Source: Planctomycetota bacterium (GTDB lineage Bacteria; Planctomycetota; UBA1135). From it: a stretch of 6,112 nucleotides of DNA. The DNA lies in NCBI GenBank assembly GCA_027623585.1, contig JAQBVK010000152.1, positions 1 through 6,112 of the forward strand. The letters are read 5' to 3'. A program made the position numbers and the translations under genes. How positions within the stretch are numbered: position 1 is the stretch's first letter; each line of letters starts with the position of its first letter. Below are positions 1-6,025 of this stretch, piece after piece. The notes below the pieces were generated by a model. It made no database searches, was not told the origin of the DNA, and worked only from the letters and a program-made list of their open reading frames with translations.

Positions 1-321
1 ATCGGTCCGGGCCTGGGCGTGCAAGAAGCCGCGCTCGCCGCGGCGGCTCCGCATCTGCCTGCGCCCGATCCCGTTTGGAATGGTGAAGGAATTCCTCAGG
101 ACAGCGCCGCGGCGGTGGCCTGCGGCACGCGGGGCGCGCTGGCTGCCGCGCTCGACGCTCACGCGCGCGGCTTCGCGGATCTGCTCGCCGCACCGGATTG
201 CCCGCGCTTCCTGACTGGAGGCGACGCCGAGCGATTGCTGCCGCTCATGCGCCGGGCTTGGCGGCACGAGCCGAACCTCGTGTTGGCGGCGCTGGCGGAG
301 CTTGCGCCGCAACTCAGATGA
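1..321 (+). CDS. coaX: Type III pantothenate kinase, C-terminal part (left end cut off)
   Basis: Type III pantothenate kinase phosphorylates pantothenate with ATP in the cytoplasm, the first step of coenzyme A synthesis. Only the last 106 residues are in the window; the family is about 250 residues, so the N-terminal half with the phosphate-binding part lies upstream. The frame is open from base 1 and begins IGPGLGVQEAAL, which fits the family segment around 'I-x-PGL-x-x-x-x-x-AL'. A segment at residues 31-46 (IPQDSAAAVACGTRGA) corresponds to the usual 'GxNTxxAxxSGxxxG' block, although the normally conserved NT is replaced by DS. TGG at residues 72-74 fits the late 'TGG' motif, and the end (PNLVLAALAELA) fits the usual 'PdLvLxGL' finish. 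The stop overlaps the start of the next gene in ATGA, so the two are probably co-transcribed and translationally coupled. The GTG at 19 is internal and not the start. The family call is fairly sure; it rests on motifs, not alignment. Confidence 0.82.
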   Translation: MGPGLGVQEAALAAAAPHLPAPDPVWNGEGIPQDSAAAVACGTRGALAAALDAHARGFADLLAAPDCPRFLTGGDAERLLPLMRRAWRHEPNLVLAALAELAPQLR

Positions 322-1397
322 GTCCCAGCTTCCAACGACTCTCCGCGCCCGGCGCCTCCGCGTTGTCGTGCTGGCGGATGGAGGCGGATGCGGGAGAATT
401 GCAGCGCCTCTTCGGCGTCATCCCGTCGGCAGTTCCTCGACGCGTCAAGGTGGGGCCCACGGGCGGGATTTTCGACGAAGCGTTGCTCCTCTACCTAAGG
501 AGCGCGCCGGGCAGCGCGGAGTTGCACCTTCACGGAGGGGGGGGGACTGCGCAGGCTTTGCGCTCCTGGCTGAACGCCGAAGGATGGCGTGAAAGGACTC
601 CAGAGTCCGCCAGCACAACTTCGACTGCTCCGCTGGATGCGGAGGCAGCGCGTCGCCGTTTTTTGCATGCGGACGCTCCGCTCAGCGCGCGCGCGTGGAG
701 CTGCTTCGCCGCCGCGGGGGGAGCCGAGGGGGTGCTGCGAACGCTCGCTCAGCGGACTCAAGCAGCGCGCGCCGACGCCGCGCAGCGGCTGCTGCAGTGG
801 GAAGAGTGGGCCCGGCTCCTGGAGGAGCCGCCGCTCCTGGTGCTCGCCGGCCCGCCCAACGCCGGCAAGTCGAGCCTCTTCAACGCATGGCTCGGAAGCG
901 CGCGCGCCACCGTGGCCGACGCCCCCGGCACCACTCGAGATGCCGTGGGCGAGAACGTGCGCTTCGGCACTGGAGCCGAGGCCTGGACGGCGCGTCTATG
1001 CGACAGCGCCGGCCTCTGGGAGCAGGCCGGTGGCGTGGACCAAGCGGCGGTTGCGCGCAGCGAGGGCCAACTGCGGGCGGCCTGGCGCAGGCTTTGGATC
1101 TTCGACGCTGCCACCGCGCCCGATCCTCGCGCGGTGCGTGCCCTGCGATGGGCGCATCCGGAAGACCTCCGCTTGCTCCACCGCACGGACCTCGGTGAAA
1201 CCTGGAGCCCGGAGCAAAGCCTGGGTGGAAGTTGGCTACGGGGCAGTTTGCGCGAGGACGGCGGGGGGCTGACGGCACGGCTCGAGGCGGAGCTCTTGGC
1301 TCCGCTCGGCCCACCGCCACCGGTCGGAGCCCTCTTACCCTTCGGCGCTGCGCTGCGCGAGCGTTTGCGCGCTGCGGCGCAGGTCGGAAACGGATAG
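318..1397 (+). CDS. Shortened MnmE/TrmE-like GTPase lacking the C-terminal motif
   Basis: This 359-residue protein resembles the tRNA modification GTPase MnmE, which with MnmG modifies the wobble uridine of certain tRNAs. An N-terminal TrmE-type domain (about 14-95) has LFG, FDEALLLYL and HGG. The usual 'GEFTxRAFxNGKxDL' block is reduced to a loose RRRFLHADAPLS (112-123). The G domain (about 172-330) has P-loop GPPNAGKS (178-185) with the Asn that binds potassium in MnmE, GTTRD (204-208) and DSAG (229-232). The NKxD box appears as HRTD (288-291), without its Asn. The position of the switch II catalytic Glu seems to be Asp241. The protein ends soon after the G domain, so the last helices and the family's terminal C-[ILV]-G-K motif are missing; MnmE is usually about 450 residues. 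I chose ATG 318 because it overlaps the coaX stop and the TrmE-like similarity begins after it. No Shine-Dalgarno is evident. It may be a paralogue with a changed role rather than a working MnmE, so no symbol is given. Confidence 0.85.
   Translation: MSPSFQRLSAPGASALSCWRMEADAGELQRLFGVIPSAVPRRVKVGPTGGIFDEALLLYLRSAPGSAELHLHGGGGTAQALRSWLNAEGWRERTPESASTTSTAPLDAEAARRRFLHADAPLSARAWSCFAAAGGAEGVLRTLAQRTQAARADAAQRLLQWEEWARLLEEPPLLVLAGPPNAGKSSLFNAWLGSARATVADAPGTTRDAVGENVRFGTGAEAWTARLCDSAGLWEQAGGVDQAAVARSEGQLRAAWRRLWIFDAATAPDPRAVRALRWAHPEDLRLLHRTDLGETWSPEQSLGGSWLRGSLREDGGGLTARLEAELLAPLGPPPPVGALLPFGAALRERLRAAAQVGNG
537..545 (+). repeat. Nine-base poly-G run inside the GTPase gene
   Basis: Nine consecutive G bases encode exactly three glycine codons directly after the HG of the conserved HGG motif of the TrmE-like N-terminal domain. 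Slippage here would shift the frame. The tract may also be a site of sequencing error. The downstream frame is intact through the whole G domain, so the length as given is consistent. Confidence 0.9.
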
Positions 1398-1410
1398 AAT
1401 TCCAACTCGG

Positions 1411-2727
1411 ATGCGCCTCCATCCTGTCCTCGAAGGTCTCCATTCCGCGGAAACCTTCAATACGGAGTTCCTCGAAGCGCTCTTCCGCCGCGTGCGAGAG
1501 ATCGAGGCGCGGCCCGCGGAATTCCAGGAAGCGCTGCGCGGCCGGGTGATTGCGCACTTCTTCGAAGAACCGTCCACGCGCACACGGCTCTCCTTCGAAT
1601 CGGCAGTCCATCGCCTGGGCGGCGCGGTCCTGACGGTGGCGGACGCCAAGTCGAGCAGCACCTCGAAGGGCGAAACCCTCGCCGATGGCGCGCGCATCGT
1701 CAGCGCCTACGCCGACCTGCTGATCTGGCGGCACCCGAGCGACGGCGCCTCCCGAGTGGTTGCGCAGTACGCCGGCGTCCCGGTGATCAACGCCGGCGAC
1801 GGCCGCCTCGGGCACCCCACCCAGACCCTGCTCGACCTGTGCGCCCTCGAGCGCCGCTGGCCCGACTTCGCGGGGCGCACGGTTGGACTCATGGGGGATC
1901 TGGTGCACAGCCGCACGGCGCGCTCTCTGGCCTGGGGGCTCGCGCTGATGGGCGTTCGCCTGGTGCTGCTGCCGGGTCCCGGACTCGATTGGGAGTCAAG
2001 CTTCGAACGACGACTGATTGATCACTTCGGGATGCGACTGCGCTGGGTGCGCCATCCCCTGATCCAACGCTGGACCGGCAGCGCCGAAGCGCGCGTGCTC
2101 GAGCCGAAGGGCCTCATCCAAGGGCATCTGTTCCAGGAGGAGGTCCCACCGCTGGAGCGCCTCGACGCGCTCTATCTGACGCGGATGCAGCGTGAGCGGC
2201 ACGCGGAGATCAAACCCGCGGCCTTCCCAGGCATCGTGCCGGAAATGTTGCGCGACCCCTTGTTGCAAGACTGCCTCCTGATGCACGCATTGCCGCGCCG
2301 CGAGGAACTTCCGCCTGAGGTGGATTCGGACCCGCGTGCGCTCTACTTCGAGCAAGCCCGGCTCGGTCCTTGGGTGCGCATGGCGGTGCTGCTCGCGATG
2401 CTGCGGGAGGACGCGTGGCCCTTGCCTGAACTCACCCCTCTGCCGGCGGGACAGCCGGAACCGGGGCTCGGTCCGTGCAGTAACGCGCACTGCGTGACGC
2501 ACTCCGAGGGCATCCCGACGCCCTGGCGAGTCGTCGGAGGCCATCGGCGCCAGTTCCTCTGCGCGCTCTGCGACACCCTGCTGCCGGTGGATTACGTCGG
2601 CTGTCGCTCTACGCAGCGGGTTCATCCGGCGCACTCGCCGGCGGCGATCCAGATCAGTCCTGAGAACATCCAGCCCTTCCGCCAGCGCGAGGAGGCCCTG
2701 GCAGCGGGTTACGCCTGGGGGGGGTGA
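1411..2727 (+). CDS. pyrB: Aspartate carbamoyltransferase with fused PyrI-like zinc module
   Basis: The enzyme joins carbamoyl phosphate and L-aspartate to N-carbamoyl-L-aspartate, the committed step of pyrimidine synthesis in the cytoplasm. The 438-residue product has the complete catalytic set: carbamoyl-phosphate loop EEPSTRTRLSFE (52-63), S82 and K86 before GETLAD (matching E. coli S80/K84), RHP (107-109), HPTQTLLDL (135-143), R168, the aspartate-binding LTRMQ (R258, Q260) and HALPR (292-296). About 28 residues more than in E. coli lie between R168 and R258, roughly at 213-247. E. coli PyrB is about 310 residues. The catalytic part here ends near 332 and is followed by a four-cysteine module (see separate entry) and a 51-residue tail of unknown role. 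ATG 1411 lies 13 bases after the GTPase stop, so the genes are probably in one operon. No clear Shine-Dalgarno is seen; the nearest purine-rich stretch is about 16 bases upstream. No attenuator or PyrR-type leader is visible. The enzyme identity is very sure. Confidence 0.95.
   Translation: MRLHPVLEGLHSAETFNTEFLEALFRRVREIEARPAEFQEALRGRVIAHFFEEPSTRTRLSFESAVHRLGGAVLTVADAKSSSTSKGETLADGARIVSAYADLLIWRHPSDGASRVVAQYAGVPVINAGDGRLGHPTQTLLDLCALERRWPDFAGRTVGLMGDLVHSRTARSLAWGLALMGVRLVLLPGPGLDWESSFERRLIDHFGMRLRWVRHPLIQRWTGSAEARVLEPKGLIQGHLFQEEVPPLERLDALYLTRMQRERHAEIKPAAFPGIVPEMLRDPLLQDCLLMHALPRREELPPEVDSDPRALYFEQARLGPWVRMAVLLAMLREDAWPLPELTPLPAGQPEPGLGPCSNAHCVTHSEGIPTPWRVVGGHRRQFLCALCDTLLPVDYVGCRSTQRVHPAHSPAAIQISPENIQPFRQREEALAAGYAWGG
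2476..2571 (+). other. PyrI-type four-cysteine zinc module within pyrB
   Basis: Residues 356-387 of the pyrB product contain C-x4-C-x22-C-x2-C (C356, C361, C384, C387). The wording around the first pair, CSNAHCVTHSEG, closely resembles the E. coli PyrI zinc site (C-P-N-S-N-C-I-S-H-A-E-P), whose spacing is C-x4-C-x23-C-x2-C. In E. coli this domain of the regulatory chain binds zinc and holds the catalytic trimers together. Only about 23 residues separate it from the end of the catalytic domain, too few for the roughly 100-residue nucleotide-binding domain of PyrI. Zinc binding is inferred from the motif. Confidence 0.85.
2717..2724 (+). repeat. Eight-base poly-G run directly before the pyrB stop
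   Basis: Eight consecutive G bases encode the end of the last Trp codon and the two final Gly codons of pyrB and lead straight into TGA. A one-base loss would pass the reading into the frame of the downstream lipoprotein gene, which holds no stop from here on. A one-base gain would add a tail running to base 2918. Whether the length varies cannot be seen from one sequence. Confidence 0.85.
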
Positions 2728-2734
2728 GCGTCCC

Positions 2735-2758
2735 CGCACAGGCATCGCCCCCTGTGCG
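2735..2758 (+). terminator. Hairpin after pyrB, terminator-like without a U tract
   Basis: CGCACAGG (2735-2742) and CCTGTGCG (2751-2758) are perfect reverse complements: an 8-bp stem with an 8-base loop, starting 7 bases after the pyrB stop. The position suits a transcription end for the coaX-GTPase-pyrB block. The bases after the stem are GC-rich with no T run, so it is not a canonical intrinsic terminator. It could instead protect the 3' end of the transcript. Confidence 0.45.
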
Positions 2759-2841
2759 CGTGCGCTCGCCTCAAGTGCGCTTGGTGGAGCTTCTGGGAGG
2801 CCCGGAGCGCCTCGGACCTGGTACGGGAGTTGCAGAGAGAC

Positions 2842-2871
2842 TTGGGTGGAACGCTTGGGCTCTCCTACCAT
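2842..2871 (+). promoter_or_regulatory. Possible weak sigma70-type promoter for the lipoprotein genes
   Basis: TTGGGT (2842-2847) and TACCAT (2866-2871) match the -35 and -10 consensus at three and four of six bases, with an 18-base spacer. They lie about 50 bases before ATG 2921, in the only sizeable gap of the window and after the hairpin that may end the upstream block. In GC-rich DNA such matches arise by chance, and the true sigma factor is unknown. Confidence 0.22.
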
Positions 2872-2895
2872 GGGGATCCCGGCGTCCTGCCCGAA

Positions 2896-2907
2896 GGACC
2901 CCGGTCC
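2896..2907. repeat. Short palindrome in the leader of the lipoprotein gene
   Basis: GGACC-CC-GGTCC is a perfect inverted repeat with a two-base centre, 13 bases before ATG 2921. It overlaps the only purine-rich stretch in the leader (GAAGGA, 2893-2898), which itself sits too far upstream for a normal ribosome binding site. A competing 5-bp stem (2884-2888 with 2895-2899) shares bases with it. It could be a binding site or RNA structure, but a chance palindrome is just as likely. Confidence 0.3.
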
Positions 2908-2920
2908 GCCTGCACTGAAG

Positions 2921-5900
2921 ATGATCCACGCTCAATCCCGAGTTTCTCGCCGGGCGCTGCGCGCCTCTCCGCTCCTCGGCCTCTGCCTGCTCATGGGTTG
3001 CCTAGGCAACGGCAAGAGTGGTGCTGCCGGTTCCACGACTGCGCTCACGCTCGATTCCGCGAGTTGGGGGCGCTTGGTTCGCATCTTGGACCAGGCCGGT
3101 CTGCTGGTCGAGAGCGAGGTCATGATCCACCCGGAACTGACCAGCCAATCGGGCAAGTATTTGCTCACCATTGATCCGGCGACGCAAGAGGACACGTTGC
3201 GGATCCTGGCGACCTCGGGCTCGGCGACCTTCGACACTTTGCGCTCGCAAGCGTCCGCGGGATTGCCGCAGATCACCGAGAAGACCGGCAGTCAGCCTGC
3301 GCCGTTCTCGCGGATCGCGCGCAATGCGGCGATCCGGCTCGAGTTCAGCCGCGCCTTGGACGCGTCCACGGTGAATTCGACCACCATTCAGATCTTTGCC
3401 GGCAACCCGCCGACCTTGGCCTTCACCGGGCGCTACGTGGTGAAAGAAGAGAACGGCAAAGGCGTCGTGTACGTGGATCCCACGGTCACCGCCCTGCAGG
3501 CTGCGAATTCCGCGATCCCGCAGAACGCGGTCGGTTTCCCCGCTGCTCAGGACACCACTTCGGCGAACCTCATCGTCCGGGTTCCGACCGAGCCGGATCC
3601 GCTCGCCGGCCAACCGCTCGCGCTCAAGAGCATCGGCGGCTTGCGCCCTTCGCTGAAGTCGCAGAGCGAAGCGCACGACACCGCTTTCGACGGCGCCGTC
3701 ACTCTGGTGCGCGCGATGCGCACGGGCAACGAAACCGAGGATTATCGCGGTTTCCTGCGCGATGACCGCCGGCCCAACCTGATCGGGGTCTTCAACGCCA
3801 CGATCAACTCGGTGATCTCCGCTTCGGCCACCAGCGCTGAGTTCACCTTCACGCAGACCCTGGTCGGTTGCCGGCCGGTGACACCCAAGGTGGGCGACCT
3901 CTTCGAAGTGGGCACTTCCTTGCTGGTCACCACCCAAGTGTTGGACAATTCCGATCCGGCCAACTATCGCGTGATGGCGAGCGTGGAGTCCGGCGGCCTG
4001 ACCGCCGGTGCGAGCAACCTGGGCGCGCGCTACACCACTCGCTACGACGTGGCCGATGCGGCCTTGCAGGTCTGCTTCTTGCAGATTCAACCCGTGCCGT
4101 TCAACCCGCCCTCCAACCGGATCGATCCTCACTCCACGATCACGATCCGCTTCGACGAGCCGGTGGATCCCGATTCCGTGACCTCGATGGGCACCTTCGT
4201 GATCACCTCCTTCGAGGACACCGCGAACCCGAACACCAAGGAACTGCGCGAGACGGCGTGGTTCCGTCAGTCGAACACATCGGAGACGGTTGGCGCATAC
4301 ATCGACCGACAGCGCGGCTACGACCTGCGCTTGCTGGCCACCGGCACCGACGACGTCAACTCGGAGTACAGCGGACGCATCATGTTCGGACCGATTGAGG
4401 TTGCGAACGGCAGCACGCAGTTCACGCTCTCGCCGATCGGCGGCTTCTCCGAGGTCAACCCCGACGCTTTCCTCGCCTTTGCCGTTTCCCTGCGCGAAGG
4501 TCCGGAAGGCATTCGCGACCTGGCCGGCAACCCGTTGGAATTGGTCGACTTCGTGGCTGGAACCCCTGGACAGACCTTCCAGATCCAGCCGCTCGACTCC
4601 GCCGGCGGAGTGCAAGGCGGCACGCTCGCGCAGTTGCAGACCTCGTACTACGGCTTCTTCGGCGGTCTGCTCGACGAGAACGAAGACGGTCTCGCGGAGT
4701 ACGCCGGGCAGGTCACGGTCGATCCGGGCAAGATCACCTCGCGCCCGCCGTCGCGCTTCTCTCGCGCCGCCGACGTCAACAGCCAATCCGTCGGCGCGCG
4801 CAGTCAGGGCACGAACCAGCCCGACCCGTTGAACCCGGCAGGCGCGGTCACGATGCACGCCTATCGGCCGCAAGACTTCGGCTTCGGCTACCCCGACCCG
4901 AGCGAGCACAACATGGACGTGGAGGGCTTCGCGTGGTCGCCGGCTTCGGGCGTGGTCTTCGATGAGACTTACCCGATCTTCACACTCTCCGTGATGCACG
5001 GGAACAGCTTGCCGGACGAAGCCTTCGATCCGGTTTCGCAGCTCCCGATCTGGCCCGGTTCGGGAATGACTGCGAACGCCTACGACGACAACATTCTCGG
5101 TTTCCCGACCGTGGACGAAGTCGAAGTGTTCCGCAGCGTCTACGCTCCCCGCTCGATCAACTTGTACTCGCAGAACGGCGTGATCTACCTGCCGTTCCCG
5201 GCCTTCGAGCAGAGTTACACCTGGCGTGACACCAGCATTCCGCAGACCTTCCTCGGCGGAACGCAGGCTTCCATCGGTTCGCCGAACCAGCAGTACTTGG
5301 TGGACAACGGCCTGGGCGCGCCGTTCTGGGCGCCTGAAACGGTGCCGTCGATCGGCCTGTCCTTGCTGCTGCGCTTCCGTTGCTATCCCTTCGCGGACCG
5401 GCTCGGCCTCAACCAGTTCACGACCACGCAGATGCAGCCGACTTCCGCGCTGCCGGCTTTCCGGATGTTCTCCGCCGGCGGACAGGACGGTTCCTCGCAA
5501 TGGTTCCGCGTTCAACCGGACAACCCCTCGCAAGGCGGCACCGCGCCGAGCGGCGGATTCCTGCCCGGCGGCGCGCGCACTCCGACGCAGTTCGACACTC
5601 TGCTGTACTGGCTGAACTCGGACTTCGTGGTTCGCGTCAGCCGCGTCTACACCCACTGGTTCGACTTCGGTGACGTGCTCGACGCGGGCGCCGTGCGCGG
5701 CGTGATTCTGGAACCGGAGAACCCGGACCAGCCGAGCGGCACCTCCTTGCTGATTGAATACCGCGGTTCGGTCCAGGTCGACCACATGGGCAATCCGCTC
5801 ATCAACCCGTCGCCGCTCACCACCGCCGACCTGCCGTTCGACGGCTACGGCGACAGCCTCGGCATCGGGACGGTTTCGACGCCCGGTGCTTGGACCACCA

Positions 5901-6025
5901 ACTTTGCAGATCTGGAAGGACAACAGTTCAAGTACTTCCAGGTGCGCGTGACCTTCATCGCCAACGCTGATCTCGGTACCCAGCCCAAGCTGGACGGGCT
6001 CGGCATCGCCATCGACCTCGAATGA
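2921..6025 (+). CDS. Large Ig-like (SbsA/Big_5-type) domain lipoprotein
   Basis: A 1034-residue protein of unknown specific function, probably anchored in the outer membrane or on the cell surface. The N-terminus has Arg residues (7, 10, 11, 14), a hydrophobic stretch (17-25) and a lipobox LMGC with the lipidated Cys at 27; the next residue is Leu, not the inner-membrane Asp signal. Two regions look like SbsA/Big_5-type Ig-like domains. One is about 128-222 (RLEFSRALDASTV at 139-151). The other is about 396-545 (TIRFDEPVDPDSV at 408-420, closing with GIRDLAGNPLEL at 530-541). DENEDGLAE at 585-593 is a calcium-loop-like acidic turn. The C-terminal part (about 900-1034) is rich in alternating beta-strand patterns, ending FQVRVTFIAN and LDGLGIAIDL, which suggests a beta-sandwich. 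I see no catalytic motif. I chose ATG 2921 over in-frame starts at 2846 and 2870 because only it puts the signal peptide at the N-terminus. No good Shine-Dalgarno is present. The stop overlaps the next lipoprotein gene. Confidence 0.88.
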   Translation: MIHAQSRVSRRALRASPLLGLCLLMGCLGNGKSGAAGSTTALTLDSASWGRLVRILDQAGLLVESEVMIHPELTSQSGKYLLTIDPATQEDTLRILATSGSATFDTLRSQASAGLPQITEKTGSQPAPFSRIARNAAIRLEFSRALDASTVNSTTIQIFAGNPPTLAFTGRYVVKEENGKGVVYVDPTVTALQAANSAIPQNAVGFPAAQDTTSANLIVRVPTEPDPLAGQPLALKSIGGLRPSLKSQSEAHDTAFDGAVTLVRAMRTGNETEDYRGFLRDDRRPNLIGVFNATINSVISASATSAEFTFTQTLVGCRPVTPKVGDLFEVGTSLLVTTQVLDNSDPANYRVMASVESGGLTAGASNLGARYTTRYDVADAALQVCFLQIQPVPFNPPSNRIDPHSTITIRFDEPVDPDSVTSMGTFVITSFEDTANPNTKELRETAWFRQSNTSETVGAYIDRQRGYDLRLLATGTDDVNSEYSGRIMFGPIEVANGSTQFTLSPIGGFSEVNPDAFLAFAVSLREGPEGIRDLAGNPLELVDFVAGTPGQTFQIQPLDSAGGVQGGTLAQLQTSYYGFFGGLLDENEDGLAEYAGQVTVDPGKITSRPPSRFSRAADVNSQSVGARSQGTNQPDPLNPAGAVTMHAYRPQDFGFGYPDPSEHNMDVEGFAWSPASGVVFDETYPIFTLSVMHGNSLPDEAFDPVSQLPIWPGSGMTANAYDDNILGFPTVDEVEVFRSVYAPRSINLYSQNGVIYLPFPAFEQSYTWRDTSIPQTFLGGTQASIGSPNQQYLVDNGLGAPFWAPETVPSIGLSLLLRFRCYPFADRLGLNQFTTTQMQPTSALPAFRMFSAGGQDGSSQWFRVQPDNPSQGGTAPSGGFLPGGARTPTQFDTLLYWLNSDFVVRVSRVYTHWFDFGDVLDAGAVRGVILEPENPDQPSGTSLLIEYRGSVQVDHMGNPLINPSPLTTADLPFDGYGDSLGIGTVSTPGAWTTNFADLEGQQFKYFQVRVTFIANADLGTQPKLDGLGIAIDLE

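Noticed and set aside
198..317. An upstream in-frame extension of the GTPase gene to ATG 198
   Set aside because: It would overlap coaX by 124 bases and add 40 Ala/Arg-rich residues before the TrmE-like domain. ATG 318 with the ATGA overlap fits better.
1365..1400. A promoter before pyrB (TTGCGC with TAGAAT)
   Set aside because: The spacing is 24 bases, too long for a sigma70 promoter, and the gap to the upstream gene is only 13 bases, so co-transcription is simpler.
880..1908. A 342-residue minus-strand frame across the GTPase/pyrB junction
   Set aside because: It overlaps two well-supported genes on the other strand and gives a low-complexity Arg/Ala/Pro-rich product.
2797..2813. A small hairpin GAGGC/GCCTC in the gap after pyrB
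   Set aside because: It has only 5 bp with no U tract; such stems are expected by chance in GC-rich sequence.
2724..2918. A 64-residue frame starting GTG with a GTGA overlap to the pyrB stop
   Set aside because: The overlap looks attractive, but the product is a Pro/Arg-rich sequence without motif. It runs over the hairpin and the possible promoter, and chance open frames are common at this GC content.
2846..2920. Longer starts of the lipoprotein at GTG 2846 or ATG 2870
   Set aside because: They would put 17-25 residues ahead of the signal peptide and overlap the possible promoter. ATG 2921 gives a normal lipoprotein signal length.
3002..5923. A 973-residue open frame on the minus strand opposite the lipoprotein gene
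   Set aside because: It mirrors the GC-rich codon pattern of the sense gene, is rich in Arg, Val, Glu and Gly without any recognisable motif, and the sense strand has a clear signal peptide and Ig-like domains.
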